Shown here: in pieces, positions 1 to 12,100 of the stretch
How positions within the stretch are numbered: position 1 is the stretch's first letter
Layout: each line of letters starts with the position of its first letter
Assembly: GCA_958450365.1 (NCBI GenBank)
Contig: CAUEEP010000937.1
Span: 1,178,501 to 1,242,500, forward strand
DNA: 64,000 nucleotides
Origin: Mesorhabditis belari
Taxonomy: Eukaryota > Nematoda > Chromadorea > Rhabditida > Rhabditidae
Direction of reading: 5' to 3'
Program-made: the position numbers and the translations under genes
The notes under the pieces: generated by a model
Told to the model about the DNA's origin: nothing
What the model saw: only the letters and a program-made list of their open reading frames with translations
Databases searched by the model: none

Positions 1-2411
1 TTGAAAGTTTACGGTAAGCAAGGTTCAACTATGTTTCGAAGCCTCTTGTCAAGCTATTGACAAAGCTTGGAAATTGAATAACTGGACTTGGAAATTGAAT
101 AACTGGACTTGGAAATTGAATAACTGGACTTGGAAATTGAATAACTGGACTTGGAAATTGAATAACGTATGTCTAAATTCTGAAATTACCCATTTAACGA
201 ATCTTTCAACAAGAATTTATTTCACTTTTTTTTACGCAAAATAAAGACATAGATTTTCTATATTTTCAGTAAAATTTTCAACAAAATCCGTTCAGCTGTT
301 TTTTCTAAATTTTGATTTGAACAAAAGTCCTCAAATCAAGGATTTTGATCATATGAATCACTTGAAATTTTCTAGAAAACGGCTGAATTGATTTTACTGG
401 AAATTCTACTAAAAATCTAACAAAGATTGATCTTTCTTTCGCATAGAAAGTTCGTTTTATGTCCATCAAAAAAGTTGCCAATCGTGGATTCTCGCCAATT
501 TTGCCTATTCGTCTTTGCATTCGTGAAAAACCCGAAAAACGAAAGCTTTTCTAGATTGAGGAACAACCATTTTACAGAGGAAATATAGATCTTTCCAATG
601 GTGCAAACCCGTACTTCATTTGGTGCATTCAACATTTGTAAAATCAGTGAAAAAAGTGGAAAAATTTTGTTAGTGAAAAAGTTAGTGAAAAAGTTAGGCT
701 ATTTACTGAAAAAGTCCAGTCATTTCGTTGACAATCTAATAATTGATGAGCATTTTTATCGTAATCTTTTTCAATAGCTTGTAGAAAAGTTAGACTCATT
801 TCATCGTCTCACTTTTGTGCTATAAAGTCTCAGATTCCAGAAGTTAATTTGAGTTTTCCCAGTTTATTGTACTATTGGGTTGGTGAGTTGAAAACTGCCG
901 GACTTTGAACTAAAAATTATTCAACATAAAACCATAAATTCATTCCAAATAATTTTCATTATTATTGAAGACTTCTGCCCATTTTACAGGCAATTTGCGG
1001 TTTCCTCTTTCGTAGTAGGATTTTGGTTTTGAATCGAAAAACTTTCAAAGCCAATTTTTGACTGCTTCTTCCGAATCGAAGTGTTCTCCCGCAAGCTCAT
1101 TACTCATGGTCCGGAATAAATAGTAATCAAAAGGAGCTGGACTGTATGGGGAATGCGCCAAAAGTTCCCAAACAAGGCTGTTGATTTTAGAGCTAGTCAC
1201 TTTTGTCAGACAAGTGTGAGACCCAAAAATGGAGGACTGGAGATGTCCCAGTTTGAGCACTTTCTTCAAAAGAAACCCATTTTGGTGTCAATGGAAAAGT
1301 TGTAGAGAATCAAAAATTAGGCTTATGGCCAAATTTCCAAAAAGATACACTTAGTAGTTTCGCTTAAAATGCAAGTTTTGTGAAAATTCGTAAATTTGGC
1401 ATTTCTTGAAAACCAGTTTTTGAATCGTTCTGAAAATTTGGATATAAGCTTCATTTTCGATTCTCTACAACTTTTCCATTGACACCAAAATGGGTTTCTT
1501 TTGAAGAAAGTCCTGAAACTGTCACATATGACAATAGCCGGCAGTTTTCAATTCACCAACCCAATAAATTAAAAATAATGATTAAAAAAGTAATTAAACA
1601 AATTGGGTTTAATTTCCTTTTACTTTAAATCGATTTAAAGGAATTATCTCCTGAAATAATAAAATTCTGACGACAGATGCCTTTCGGACCGTCCACCGTA
1701 CACTTTGCCTTTCAGACGTTTCCGCGCCAAACGTCGGAAACTACCGTAAGCCGATGCAATAAAAGGACCCCGAGACAAAGAATTTTTCAGTCTTTTGTCG
1801 TGTTTTATTTTTTCAGTCTTTTTTTCTTTTTTTTCCATTGACACCAAAATGGGTTTCTTTTGAAGAAAGTGCTCAAACTGTCACATATGACAATAGCCGG
1901 CAGTTTTCAATTCACCAACGCAATAGATACTCGATTGCCGTTTTGAAATTTTAGATGCCAATTGTAAGTATGCTTTGTCTTTGGTTGTTGAAAAGAAAAC
2001 CGATTTTTCATTGACATTTTTACCGTAACCCTTTGAAAATGTTCAATTTCCCAAATTAGCACTCAAAGACCATGCCATTCCATGCCAGGAAATGGTGTCT
2101 TTTTCCAGGAAATCTCCCCGTGCACCCCGGACAAATAAAAAGAAGGAAAAGAGCTTATCATTGAAAAGAAATATCAGAGTGCTCATCTCAACAAGAATTG
2201 TGTCAATAACAATTCGCCTTTTCTTTTAGATGACATCACAAAACAATTACGAGAGGGAAATGATCGGAGGGGCTTGATATTAAGGAACAAAACGCTTCTG
2301 GAGCAGCTGAAAACGGTGAATCAACTCGATCTTAATCTGGGCACAAGATCTCCAGAAATTCTTGACCAACAGCATCGGTCAAAGAGCAGAGTTGGGTTCA
2401 TCATTCAATGA
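1..2411 (+). CDS. 3' end of an unknown multi-exon gene (partial)
   Basis: I do not recognise this gene. Three pieces join in one frame: an exon reaching in from the left edge (1-13, donor gtaagc), a 9-base microexon (1955-1963, between ttttag and gtaagt), and a terminal exon (2230-2411, after ttcttttag) ending in TGA. The joined end reads LKVYDANYDITKQLREGN and continues to VGFIIQ, about 67 residues, charged and probably helical in its first half. The phases fit exactly (1 base carried across both junctions), which is the main support. The first intron is almost 2 kb and holds a deleted mariner element at 873-1566 and a further mariner end at 1836-1925. The gene is convergent with the I-BAR gene, whose stop is at 3108. 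A possible poly(A) signal lies near 2798. The weak points are the microexon and the lack of any homology; the terminal exon alone could be a chance reading frame. Confidence 0.45.
66..166. repeat. 21-bp tandem repeat, about 4.8 copies
   Basis: The unit cttggaaattgaataactgga is repeated head to tail at 66, 87, 108, 129 and 150 with almost no divergence, so the expansion is recent. It lies in the first intron of the partial gene at the left edge. There are no unique spacers, so this is a minisatellite, not a CRISPR array. Confidence 0.9.
873..1566 (-). mobile_element. Internally deleted mariner element
   Basis: Terminal inverted repeats beginning TATTGGGTTGGTGAGTTGAAAACTGCCGG (left, 873) and ending in its reverse complement (right, 1566) flank about 690 bp. 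The minus strand keeps only the C-terminal catalytic region of a mariner transposase (1045-1269), including a version of the last catalytic motif (SPAPFDYYLF, which lacks the usual Asp-Leu pair before Ala-Pro). The N-terminal helix-turn-helix and the first catalytic region are gone. It is a shorter relative of the element at 31445-32694, with the same termini and the same FDSEEA..NWL segment. It cannot make an active transposase. Confidence 0.8.
1836..1925. mobile_element. Extra mariner terminal segment
   Basis: About 90 bp repeats the right end of the 873-1566 element (1476-1566), running from ttccattgacaccaaaatgg to the terminus ttcaattcaccaacgcaat. No left end belongs to it. It is either a solo end left by deletion or a partial duplication, and it ends 29 bases before the 9-base microexon at 1955. 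Confidence 0.7.
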
Positions 2412-3107
2412 ATCAAAGGATCTGCTTGAAAACTTCATCGAGATGCGACTGAATGAATGATGATCGTTTTTGAATGTGAGCTTGAAGGCTTGGAAGGCTT
2501 TCACGTTTGCTACAATGTTTTGGCAAAGACTCAGATCAAAATGATTGTCATTGAAAGCTGGTAGTTTCTTCAATTTGGCTGTTAAATGGATTGTCGTTTA
2601 GCGGATTATCAAGCACGGAATTCCAAGCAAAAATTTTGGTATCGATTGATGATCGAACTAAATCAGATCAAATTTCGGGGCCTAGTAAATGTTATAGTAA
2701 CCCAAGTAGTTTCTACTGTTAAAGATCACTTTAAACGTTAAAAAGGATAGCAACTAACTTGGCGATAGGAAAATGCGAAAGCTCAATGCATAGTGCGAAT
2801 AAAGCTCAATGCTCAATGCCGGCTTACCGCTTTGGAGTTAAGCTGTAAAGCTGTAATCTAATCTGTAAACTTAAGCTGTAAACAAAATCTGTAAAGTCAA
2901 ACAATTTTAATGAAATGTTAATTTTATTCATTGTACGCACAAAATATATATACAAAAATGGCCACAAAAAGAAACTTTACAAGTTCGAGTCTGAGAAAGT
3001 CTTTACAGTCTGAGAAAATTCACGACAGGCACTTTATTGACGAGTGAAAAATGGATAAAAGAATGAAAATGGATAGAAGATATTCAGTCAATAGATACAA
3101 ATGATTT
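2412..3107. other. Short convergent intergenic stretch
   Basis: This lies between the stop of the left-edge gene and the stop of the I-BAR gene. It holds a possible plus-strand AATAAA near 2798 and a minus-strand AATAAA near 3033 (75 bases beyond the I-BAR stop). I see nothing else coding or repeated here. Confidence 0.5.
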
Positions 3108-6100
3108 TTAGAATGTGTACTTTGAGTGGAAAGAGCTGGTTGTTTCGGTGACCACCGGGAAATCCGATCGATCAAAAGTGCTCATCGCGGAAGAGTTCAA
3201 CGAATTTTGGCTCCCCAATATACCTGAAAATTTTGTTGTAAAAAAATTTAATTCTTAAATCTTGATCAACTACTAACGTACTAATCAATTGTTACTAAGA
3301 ATCCTATACAATCTTACAGTATACTAATCAATTGGTACTAAGCATCCTATACAATCTTACAGTACAGTTCAAAAGTTCTGGACTTTTTTTTAAAGCAGCT
3401 AGCAAATGTCTAACTTATTTGGAAAGTGGTAAGTGTTATATAGAGATTTATAGCCTGGAATCTTGGCTACCTTTACATACGAAAAGCTTTCGAATTGAAG
3501 TCACATAACTCATGTGACAGTCACACAACTTTTGAGTGAGCACTACTCATTCTCTTTCCAGCACGCTACCATTTTTGACGATTTTCTTTATAAAAAATTT
3601 TTTAAAAAGCTTTTTTATTATTTATTTTAATAAAATGTAACATTTATCATCATTTAATAACTATAAGAAAAAAAAACAACTATTGGGTTGTCCAGTTATG
3701 AATGCGCGTTTTTTATTTCTCAAGATACCGAAATCGCGTAAATTTCTCAAGATACCCAAATCAAGAAAAAGATATATATGAGTATTATTCGAAAGCTGAA
3801 GATCTCCTCTACATTTTGATATCAAAAGTTTTTGAATTTATTCAGCTTTTGGGCAAATTGACTGCACAGAAGAAGAGGTGGCCAAAAAATGGAAGGGTGC
3901 CTTTGGATCAAGTTTTGGCTCCAATCAAATTGAGTTAACCGTTTGCTGTTTGGCCAATAGATATATCAATACAACTTTTTAAAAAATATAACAATTTCAG
4001 AGCATCTTTACTTTTCTTTTCGGTTCTTTTACACCATAAAACTTGAGGAATAGCTAAGCTGAAATGGGTTTTTTCGAAAACGACTTCTCCCTTTGTGCAG
4101 TCAATTTCCCAAAAAGTTGAATAAATTCAAAAACTTTTTATTCCAAAGTGTAGAGGAGATGTTCAGCTTTCGAATGATATATAACACTCATATACATCTG
4201 TTCGATATCTTGAGAAATTTACAAAATAGTGAAAAACGCGCACTCATAACTGGACAACCCAATATTTTCTCAAACTTTCCCAACCAAAATTCAATTTGTT
4301 TTTAAGTGATTTTAAAGTTCAAGGAAAAAAAGCGAAAATTGAGCGCTTTTCAAGCGAGAATGTCCAATTTCCATTCAGATTTTGATTTATGCGCTGCTCT
4401 AGCTCTATAAATTCATTAAAACTCATTTTTTGAACAAGAATAATGCAAAAATTATTTTTAAACAAAAATTTTGAATTTTTCGAGCGAAATTTTTGAATGA
4501 ACCAAATTTTTTGAATGACAAAACGGTTAATCTTATTCTTATTATTATTAAATAATAATAAATGTTACATTTTAATGAAATAAATAACAAAAAAAGCTTT
4601 TTTAAAAAAATTTTTATAAAGAAAATCGTCAAAAATGGTAACGTGGTGGAAAGGGAATGAGTAGTGCTCACTCGAAAGTTGTGTGACTGTTACATGAGTT
4701 GTGTGACTTCAATTCGAAAACTTTTCGTATTTAAATGTAGCCAAGATTCCGGGCTTTAAATCTCTATATAACACTTACCACTTTCCAAATAAGTTAGACA
4801 TTTGCTGCTTTTACAAAAAGTTGTGCCAGAACTTTTGAGACACCCTTTACTTTAAGATTGTATAGGATTATTAGTATACTAATCAATCGTTACTAATGAT
4901 CCTATACAATCTTACAGTACTCCAGTAAGAAGGCAAAAGAGGCACTTTTTGAGTGTCTCGTTTCTAAATCGTCTAAAACGATTATAAAGGGGAGACGTTT
5001 TAGAAAATGCATTAGAAAAGAGGTTCTTATGCAATTAGTCTTACAGTAAGAAGGCAAAAGCAAGATAAAATTTCGATACAGTAACCCAAAAGCTTATTGT
5101 AGGCAAGCCAAACTTGCTTTCCACACTTTAGAACCTTTCCTTTAGCCATAAATTCAACATTTAACTTTTCATTCGGCACTTCAGTGACTTTAATGCACTA
5201 ATTTTATTTAACTTCTGTGCAAGTTTGAAAATTATACAGTTATGCTTGTAGTTATACCTATAATTAACTAGCTTTCACTAGATCAAAGTCTCAATTATTG
5301 GTAAAACTCACTTGATCGAGTCACTGAGGGAGTCGCCGGTGTGCCTGCGCTTAACTGTGAGCCGCGACGCTCGGGTGGTGGTGGCCTGGAGCGGTTACCT
5401 GAAAGGGTTATTTTAAGATATTTTAAGTTATCAATATCAATAGCTAAAAATAAGTTTATATCATCAAAACTTACAGCTTTGTCGCATCCGAATCGAGTTG
5501 TTGTACGCGTGTGGTGGTGGTAAATGGGTTGGCCGGGGAATCTGGGTTGATTGTGGTCGAGGCGCTCCTAGAATTTACAAGGAAAGGTCAAGATTTCTTA
5601 TTCTCACAGCTTTATAAAGTTTCTAAACCCTTTTTTCCATTTCTAAAGTAAATTCTTTGGTAAATTTAGTAAATTTCGGTAGTAATTTGTTCGATAGTAA
5701 ATTTCTAAACCCTTTTCTGCATTTTTAAAGTAAATTGTTCGGCTTAGAATGAACTAAATGCGGTGCAAACAGAAAGAACACTAGGCAGTAATTCTTGAAA
5801 AAGGTAAAATAGAATTCCAAGGTGGGGATCGAGCTTGCGAGGTCTCACTCTAGAAACGAACACTATACCACTCGGTCAAAGCTGCAGTTTGCTGTAGCTG
5901 TACCACAAGGCCAAAGCTCCGCTCCATTTGCCATTGGCAATCTAACTTTAAGCTCAAATATCTCGGCGTTGGGTTATTCAATTTAAATACTTTTTATAGC
6001 AAATGATCGAGAAAGACTTGGCGCATCTAATGATATCAAGAATGTTTGAATTGAACAACCCAAAGCCAAGATATTTGAGCTCAAGTGAGGACCGAGTCGC

Positions 6101-9100
6101 GTCCGCAAGGAGGCCACTAGGAGGCCGCTAAGACCCAAATGACCACATTTTCAGAGAAAACTTTAGACGCCTATAACAAATCTGATTCCTCTTTATTTAG
6201 TCGTTTTTTAAAAGATATTCCCCAGAAATGCTACCGGATGTCTTTTTTCGGATTTCCGGATGTCTTTTTAAATGTTTTTAAACTCTCAATGAATCCGAAT
6301 GGTTTTTGAATGAGTTTAAACTCTTAATGGATGAAATCTCCCATGATACAGGGCTTAAAAAGCCGTCAGAGTACGGTAACTTTGTGCACCATTTTGTAAA
6401 CTCGTTAAACTCATTACTCATTTTGTAAACTCATTAAAGGAGCTTTGTTGTGGTTACGGTGAATTACTTCAGCCATAATAGTTAACTGCACTAGGGAGTA
6501 CGGTAACTTGTTCCCAGCACTTTTTAGAGAAGCTATGATACTCTATACTCTAGAGATACTCTGACCCAATCTCGATAAACTTACAGAGTATACAAAGAAT
6601 ACAGAGTAAAGTGAAAATTTACCATTTAACCGTGCATCATGTTGATTGCACAAATTGTCCAACTCGTGTCCAAGTTGATCGATTTGTTGGAGTGTTTCCG
6701 TGATAAAAGCCGTCGAAGCTGCCTCTGATGAGGAACAAGAGCCATCTGAGAAAAGCTTTCGATGAATCTTTTTGAATACGATAGCTGTAGTTTCATCAAG
6801 AACTTACTTTTCATATAAACACCCGCATTTACAAATGATTGATGAGCATTTTGGTGGCAAATCGGCGCGTAGTTACTGGCTGCATACGGGGTGTCCGGTC
6901 CGGAGGTACCATTTTGCCACTAAATAGTCGGAGCTTTAGATTTGTCTTCGTTGACTTTTTCTTTTTCTGAGTATTGACTCGGGTAGCCGCTCTAAAGTAT
7001 GCCTCGATTACCGTGATCCTGTCCGTAATAAATGTTACCATAACCCAGCTATAAAGACAGCATCGGTATCCAGCAACTAAGTCAGGCAATGGAGATTAGA
7101 TGTACGGTGTAAAGATATATTATAGATTGAGCATGGGTTACGGTAGTCGGGCACGCTTTAGAGCGGGTACTTGAGGTACTACAGAGTAGACTTGTAATAA
7201 AAGCATCTGTCGGTCCTTTTTACCGTTGGCAATTTAAGGTTTTTTGTGCTTTTCTCAGCACAAACTCTTCGATTTGAACTATTTTGACTATCATTTGGTG
7301 CAGAATAAAATTGCGCGTCGAATGCTACCAAAAACAACTCAAAATATAATTTCCACGCAAAGTTGTTGGCCAAAAACCTAAACCCCGCCCCTCTCAACCT
7401 TTTGTCTCATAACTTTTCATGGATATTATATTTTGAGTTGGTTTTGGTATCATTCGATGCACAATTTCATTCTGCATCGAATGATAGTCAAAATAGTTAA
7501 AATAAAAGGGTTTGTGCTGAGAAAAACACGAAAAACCCTTAAACTGCCAACGCCAAAAAAGGAACCGACAGATATTTTTATTACAAGGCTACTACCGCGC
7601 GTGTAAAATAGGTGCAAGTTCCAACTTTGTAGAGTAAAAGTCTAACTTTTGATAACTTTTGATTAGTCATCGATCTGATTGTGTTTATTGACTTATAAGC
7701 TAATGCAAAAAGTATTCAATTACCTGATTAATTCCATTCGCTTGCTGAAGATCACCGGCAAATGATTGTGGTCGTTGTTTGAGCGAGTCGTTCACTTGCC
7801 GAAATGTCACTGGCGCATCGAAGAGACTGTTATTCTAAAAAACCACTGTTATTTTGTGTGTGAATTTCCTGGAAACTTAAAGTTCTTTACCCAAGGCTGA
7901 CCAATACTTAATTTTTTAGGTCATTCGCTCAAGGCATCCTAGGCATTGTAAGTCAAACTATTCGCTTTGGCTGGCTTTTGATTTCCCCGTCCAGACCTGA
8001 TCTTTCCAGACTTTTAATGGAATTGAAAGTCTGGCAAGAAGCTTCCCACCTTTGAAACGATACTGTGTTGACTCGATTTCCGGCTGAGTGAACGATGCGA
8101 GACGTGATCGATGGAAGAAATTGATGGCACATAGTAGTAGGGAGTTGTTGTGGTTGATGGGACACCTACCGATACACCCAATCCACCATCAATGCTGTCA
8201 GCTGATCCCGAGGCAATGTCTAAAGATTTTTATAATAAAATCTGAAGTTACAATATTACTGTACTGTGTTTTACGCGAATTCATTTTCTAATTGAATAAG
8301 TCTCAAGCTAACAAATGAAATATGGCTTTTTCATTAGATAGCCCAATCGTGAATTTCTCTAGCCCAATTTCTCTTGTAAATGACTTTTGAAAGTTTTTCA
8401 TTAGTAATAAGCCGAGTATTCAAAAAAGACAAAGTCCAATGATGCTATTTCGACCGTTTCTTTCAATGAAAACTATTTTAATGAAAAAATAAAAAAGATA
8501 GCGCACAAAAAGTTTAGATCTACAATTAAAATTTCAGAATAAACCCTTTAGCGGTTTTCTTTATGTGCTCATTTTCCAATATTTTTAAAAAACCAGTTTT
8601 CATTATCGCAGATTATTTTAAAACACTAAAAAATTGTTTAAATATGACAAAAAGTAAATGATAAACATTTCTAATGAAAGAAACTAGACCTGGGAATTCT
8701 CGTTGTGAACGCCAATAGGCGTGCAACGGAAAAATGTCATATCTCGGCCAATTTCACTCCAATCTTTTTGTTTTTGATATCAATTGGCGCAGAATTGAAT
8801 TTTCTATTGATTGAAATCAAAGACAAAAAGATTGGAGTGAAAATGGCCAAGATATGGCATTTTTCCGTTGGACACCTATAGAAATGAAGGGCGCAAGACA
8901 TAGTACTCAACCTAATAGGATCTGAAGAATTCTCGTCAGCCTCAGCTACTGTACTCCGGAAGTACTCTTGCGGTCTATTATTGCACTACGGCCCGCTACC
9001 ATACTCCAGAAGTAACGTAGTTGAAACTAGAATCTTTGAGCTATCCAGTTCACTCACCACTGGCCGCACTCCAAGTCGGCGATGGATCCTCGCTTCCGCC

Positions 9101-12100
9101 GCGGAGACTGTTTTGTTGATGACATTCCTCTAATACTCGAGAAACTTTTGAATCACCACCTAAGATTATCTGTTTAAGATTATTCTTTATTTAGCTTACC
9201 ATCTACTAAATCCGACAAAACTGTTTGAACAAGTTGCGATGGATCGGTGTGAACCATTTGGGAAGAGAGGCCGTCAACTGCCGAAATGATATGAGTCGCT
9301 TCTTCGATGCATGACACTTGGGATGTCTGAAAGTTGCTTCACATCACAGTCATTTGTTAGGATTTTTGAAAATTAGGTATTGAGCTAGAGAACTAAGCCA
9401 GACTAAGCCAAGATTGGTCAAACCAACCGTGGGCTGACGTTGGCTTACAATTAGCTTGCTCTTCTTTGAAGCCAGAGTCAGTAAAACAAGACCAAACGCA
9501 AGTTAGGCCAGTGGCAGGGCTGGATCCAGTCCTAACTCTGTCCTTGGCCAAGAAAATAGGTTAGGCTCAAGCCAAGCCAGGAGCTGATCAAGAGGATCAA
9601 GAGCCAAATCTCTCTCCCAAGAGCCAGGAGCGAACCGGATCAGTTAACTCAGAGTCAAGCCTGACCTAGTCTTACTATTCATTTTTTTGAACAGCTCAGC
9701 TTTGACAATTGTTCGTTTATTTTCATGGATCTTACCAAAAAGGGCATAATCGCTTTCACGAAGAATTCGAACTGTTGTCGTTGCTCTGACAGAGCTCGAG
9801 CACACGCATTTCGTTGATTTGCAATTGTTGACGGATCCGGGTTCTTTGTGCGGCTCTAAATCCTCAAATTATAGAAAATAAAGCCTTGATCTCACCTTTT
9901 TCATCTGCTTTGCGTTGTTCTTCTCCAAGTCATAGGTACGATTTTTCCAGTAGCTGATGCGTTGGAGAATCGTTGGGGCAACCTGCAATTGTGCAATGTT
10001 TCTCGGTATCATTGTGAACCTTCACAAAATCAGATTAAAAGTAGATCGGATAAAAATATAGATATGATTACGGTTGAAAAAGAAAGGGGACAATTCGAGA
10101 GGAGTACATAAGGTAACAGCTAAAGCAAAAAGGCTAAAATACAGTAGTAATCTTGGATTGTTCAGGTCCAAACAACTTATAAGGTTCACAAGATCATTTG
10201 TGCTTTCAGTTTTTGACTTACATGTTCAGATAGTGTGTCGGCCGTGGATCGCAATCGAGCTTCGACGGCTCTTTCCCGCATACAAACACGTGTCACACAA
10301 GCTCCGACATCTCGCGAAGCACCTAATTTTCAACTTTATTGTATCTATTAATATCAGTAGTTTCATTTTAAAATCTAAATTTAACTGTTTTCAAACCGTA
10401 CCTTTCAAATTGTTGGCGATGTCGCTCACCGACTGAATCGCGTCCAAAAAGCTCTGAAATTTAAAAGTTAAAATGTGCTCTTGGATTACTTAAAGTCATA
10501 GATATTGGTAATTTGCATTGATAAAAGGCTCAGTTTTAAGTCTAACTTTATTTTCTAAAATCGTTACCAAAAGAGCAGCTGATGTAGCTCGAAGTGTAGT
10601 TGCCAGCTTATTTGCCCGTTGACCGACCGTGTCCCATGCCCCATAAGATTGCTAAAATGTGGGAAATTTATAGAAAATGCAATTATTTCAAGTTTATCAA
10701 CGCTAAAACTAAAAGAAAATATTGAAAATCATGCTTGTAAGCGTTTTTGAAATTCGTTGTGCTTAAGCTGATGCTTTCTAAAGTGTAGGAAGTACCGTAA
10801 ACACGACATTGGCGCTACCGTAACCCCTTGTTTCGACGAAGGAACTTTTTCCGCAAACATTTCATTTTTTGCCAAAATTTTCGAAGTTTCGACCTTGTGG
10901 GTCGATTTTTACTTATTAAACGAAATTTTCGCAACGAATCGTTTAAAATCGAATGAAACAAGAAATTGTAAGTAAAATTTGTTGCGTATAGACCGATCAT
11001 GATTACGATTTGTTTAAATTATTTGTTTTGTTTATTTGCTTTTTCTTTTTTCTTTGTTTCGAAATTGCCGTGCCTTGTTCTCGTTTGGCTAAAGACTAAT
11101 TTTTTCGATTACAGGTAACATGCCGCGGGTGAAATGTGTTCATTCAAAAGTCACGAAGACGCCACGCCGTCCATTCGAGAAGGAGCGTCTTGACCAGGTA
11201 TACTTTTGCCTTTATTTCGCTAACGTGGTGAAAGCCGTTGGCTTTTTTTGACAATCTGGTAGGGGAAGACACTTTGGGTTGACTTCGTGTCCCATTTTGT
11301 TGCATTTAGAATTGTAAAAACGCCGTACAATGTGCGAGTCAACAAGAAAAACGTTAATGGATTTCTGAAAATAAATTGATTTCAAATGGAGCTCTAATAA
11401 TAAGCTACTAGTTGTCAAAAAGGTCTGTTAGATAAAAAGATAAGGACACAAAGCTTGATCATTTGAAATGAGCAAAGTGTCGTTACTCTAATGGTGACAA
11501 AGAATGTGTAAAACAATGAATTTTCTAGGTTTGGATTGCGTGGTGAATAGCTTTAAAGTAAAATCATAAGTTAAACCTTATATTTGTTAGCTTTCAATGT
11601 ACTTTTTTTTAGGAACTCAAGCTCATCGGCGAGTTCGGTTTGGCGAACAAGCGTGAAGTGTGGCGCGTCAAATACACTTTGGCCAAGGTGCGCAAAGCTG
11701 CCCGAGATTTGCTGACGTTGGAAGAAAAGGATCCGAAACGATTATTCGAGGGAAATGCTCTTCTCCGTCGTCTCGTCCGCATCGGTGTGCTCCCCGAAGA
11801 CAAGATGAAGCTCGATTATGTCCTCGGTCTACGCGTGGAGGATTTCCTTGAGCGACGTCTCCAAACACAAGTGTTCAAACTCGGTCTCGCCAAATCGATC
11901 CACCATGCTCGTGTCCTAATCCGCCAAAGACACATCCGGTTAGTTTATCTTTTAACTAAAACCTAGTTGTTGACTAAAGGAGTTGAAGCAAGGACAAAGC
12001 GCGCCAACAGTTTGATATAGAGGGTTTTACTCGAATATTCTAAAGCTACGATGTTGAAAGTAACGGCCTTTGAGCTATGAAGTCCGTAAATAGTAACTTG

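Noticed and set aside
66..166. CRISPR-like direct repeats
   Set aside because: The repeats are contiguous with no spacers, and the genome is eukaryotic; it is a minisatellite.
5475..5567. Alternative reading of I-BAR exon 13 ([15 protein letters not shown]...)
   Set aside because: It looks protein-like but runs into a stop at the junction with exon 14; the other frame keeps phase on both sides.
10074..10436. 120-codon plus-strand reading frame
   Set aside because: It is the antisense shadow of I-BAR exons 3 and 4, whose phases and homology are clear.
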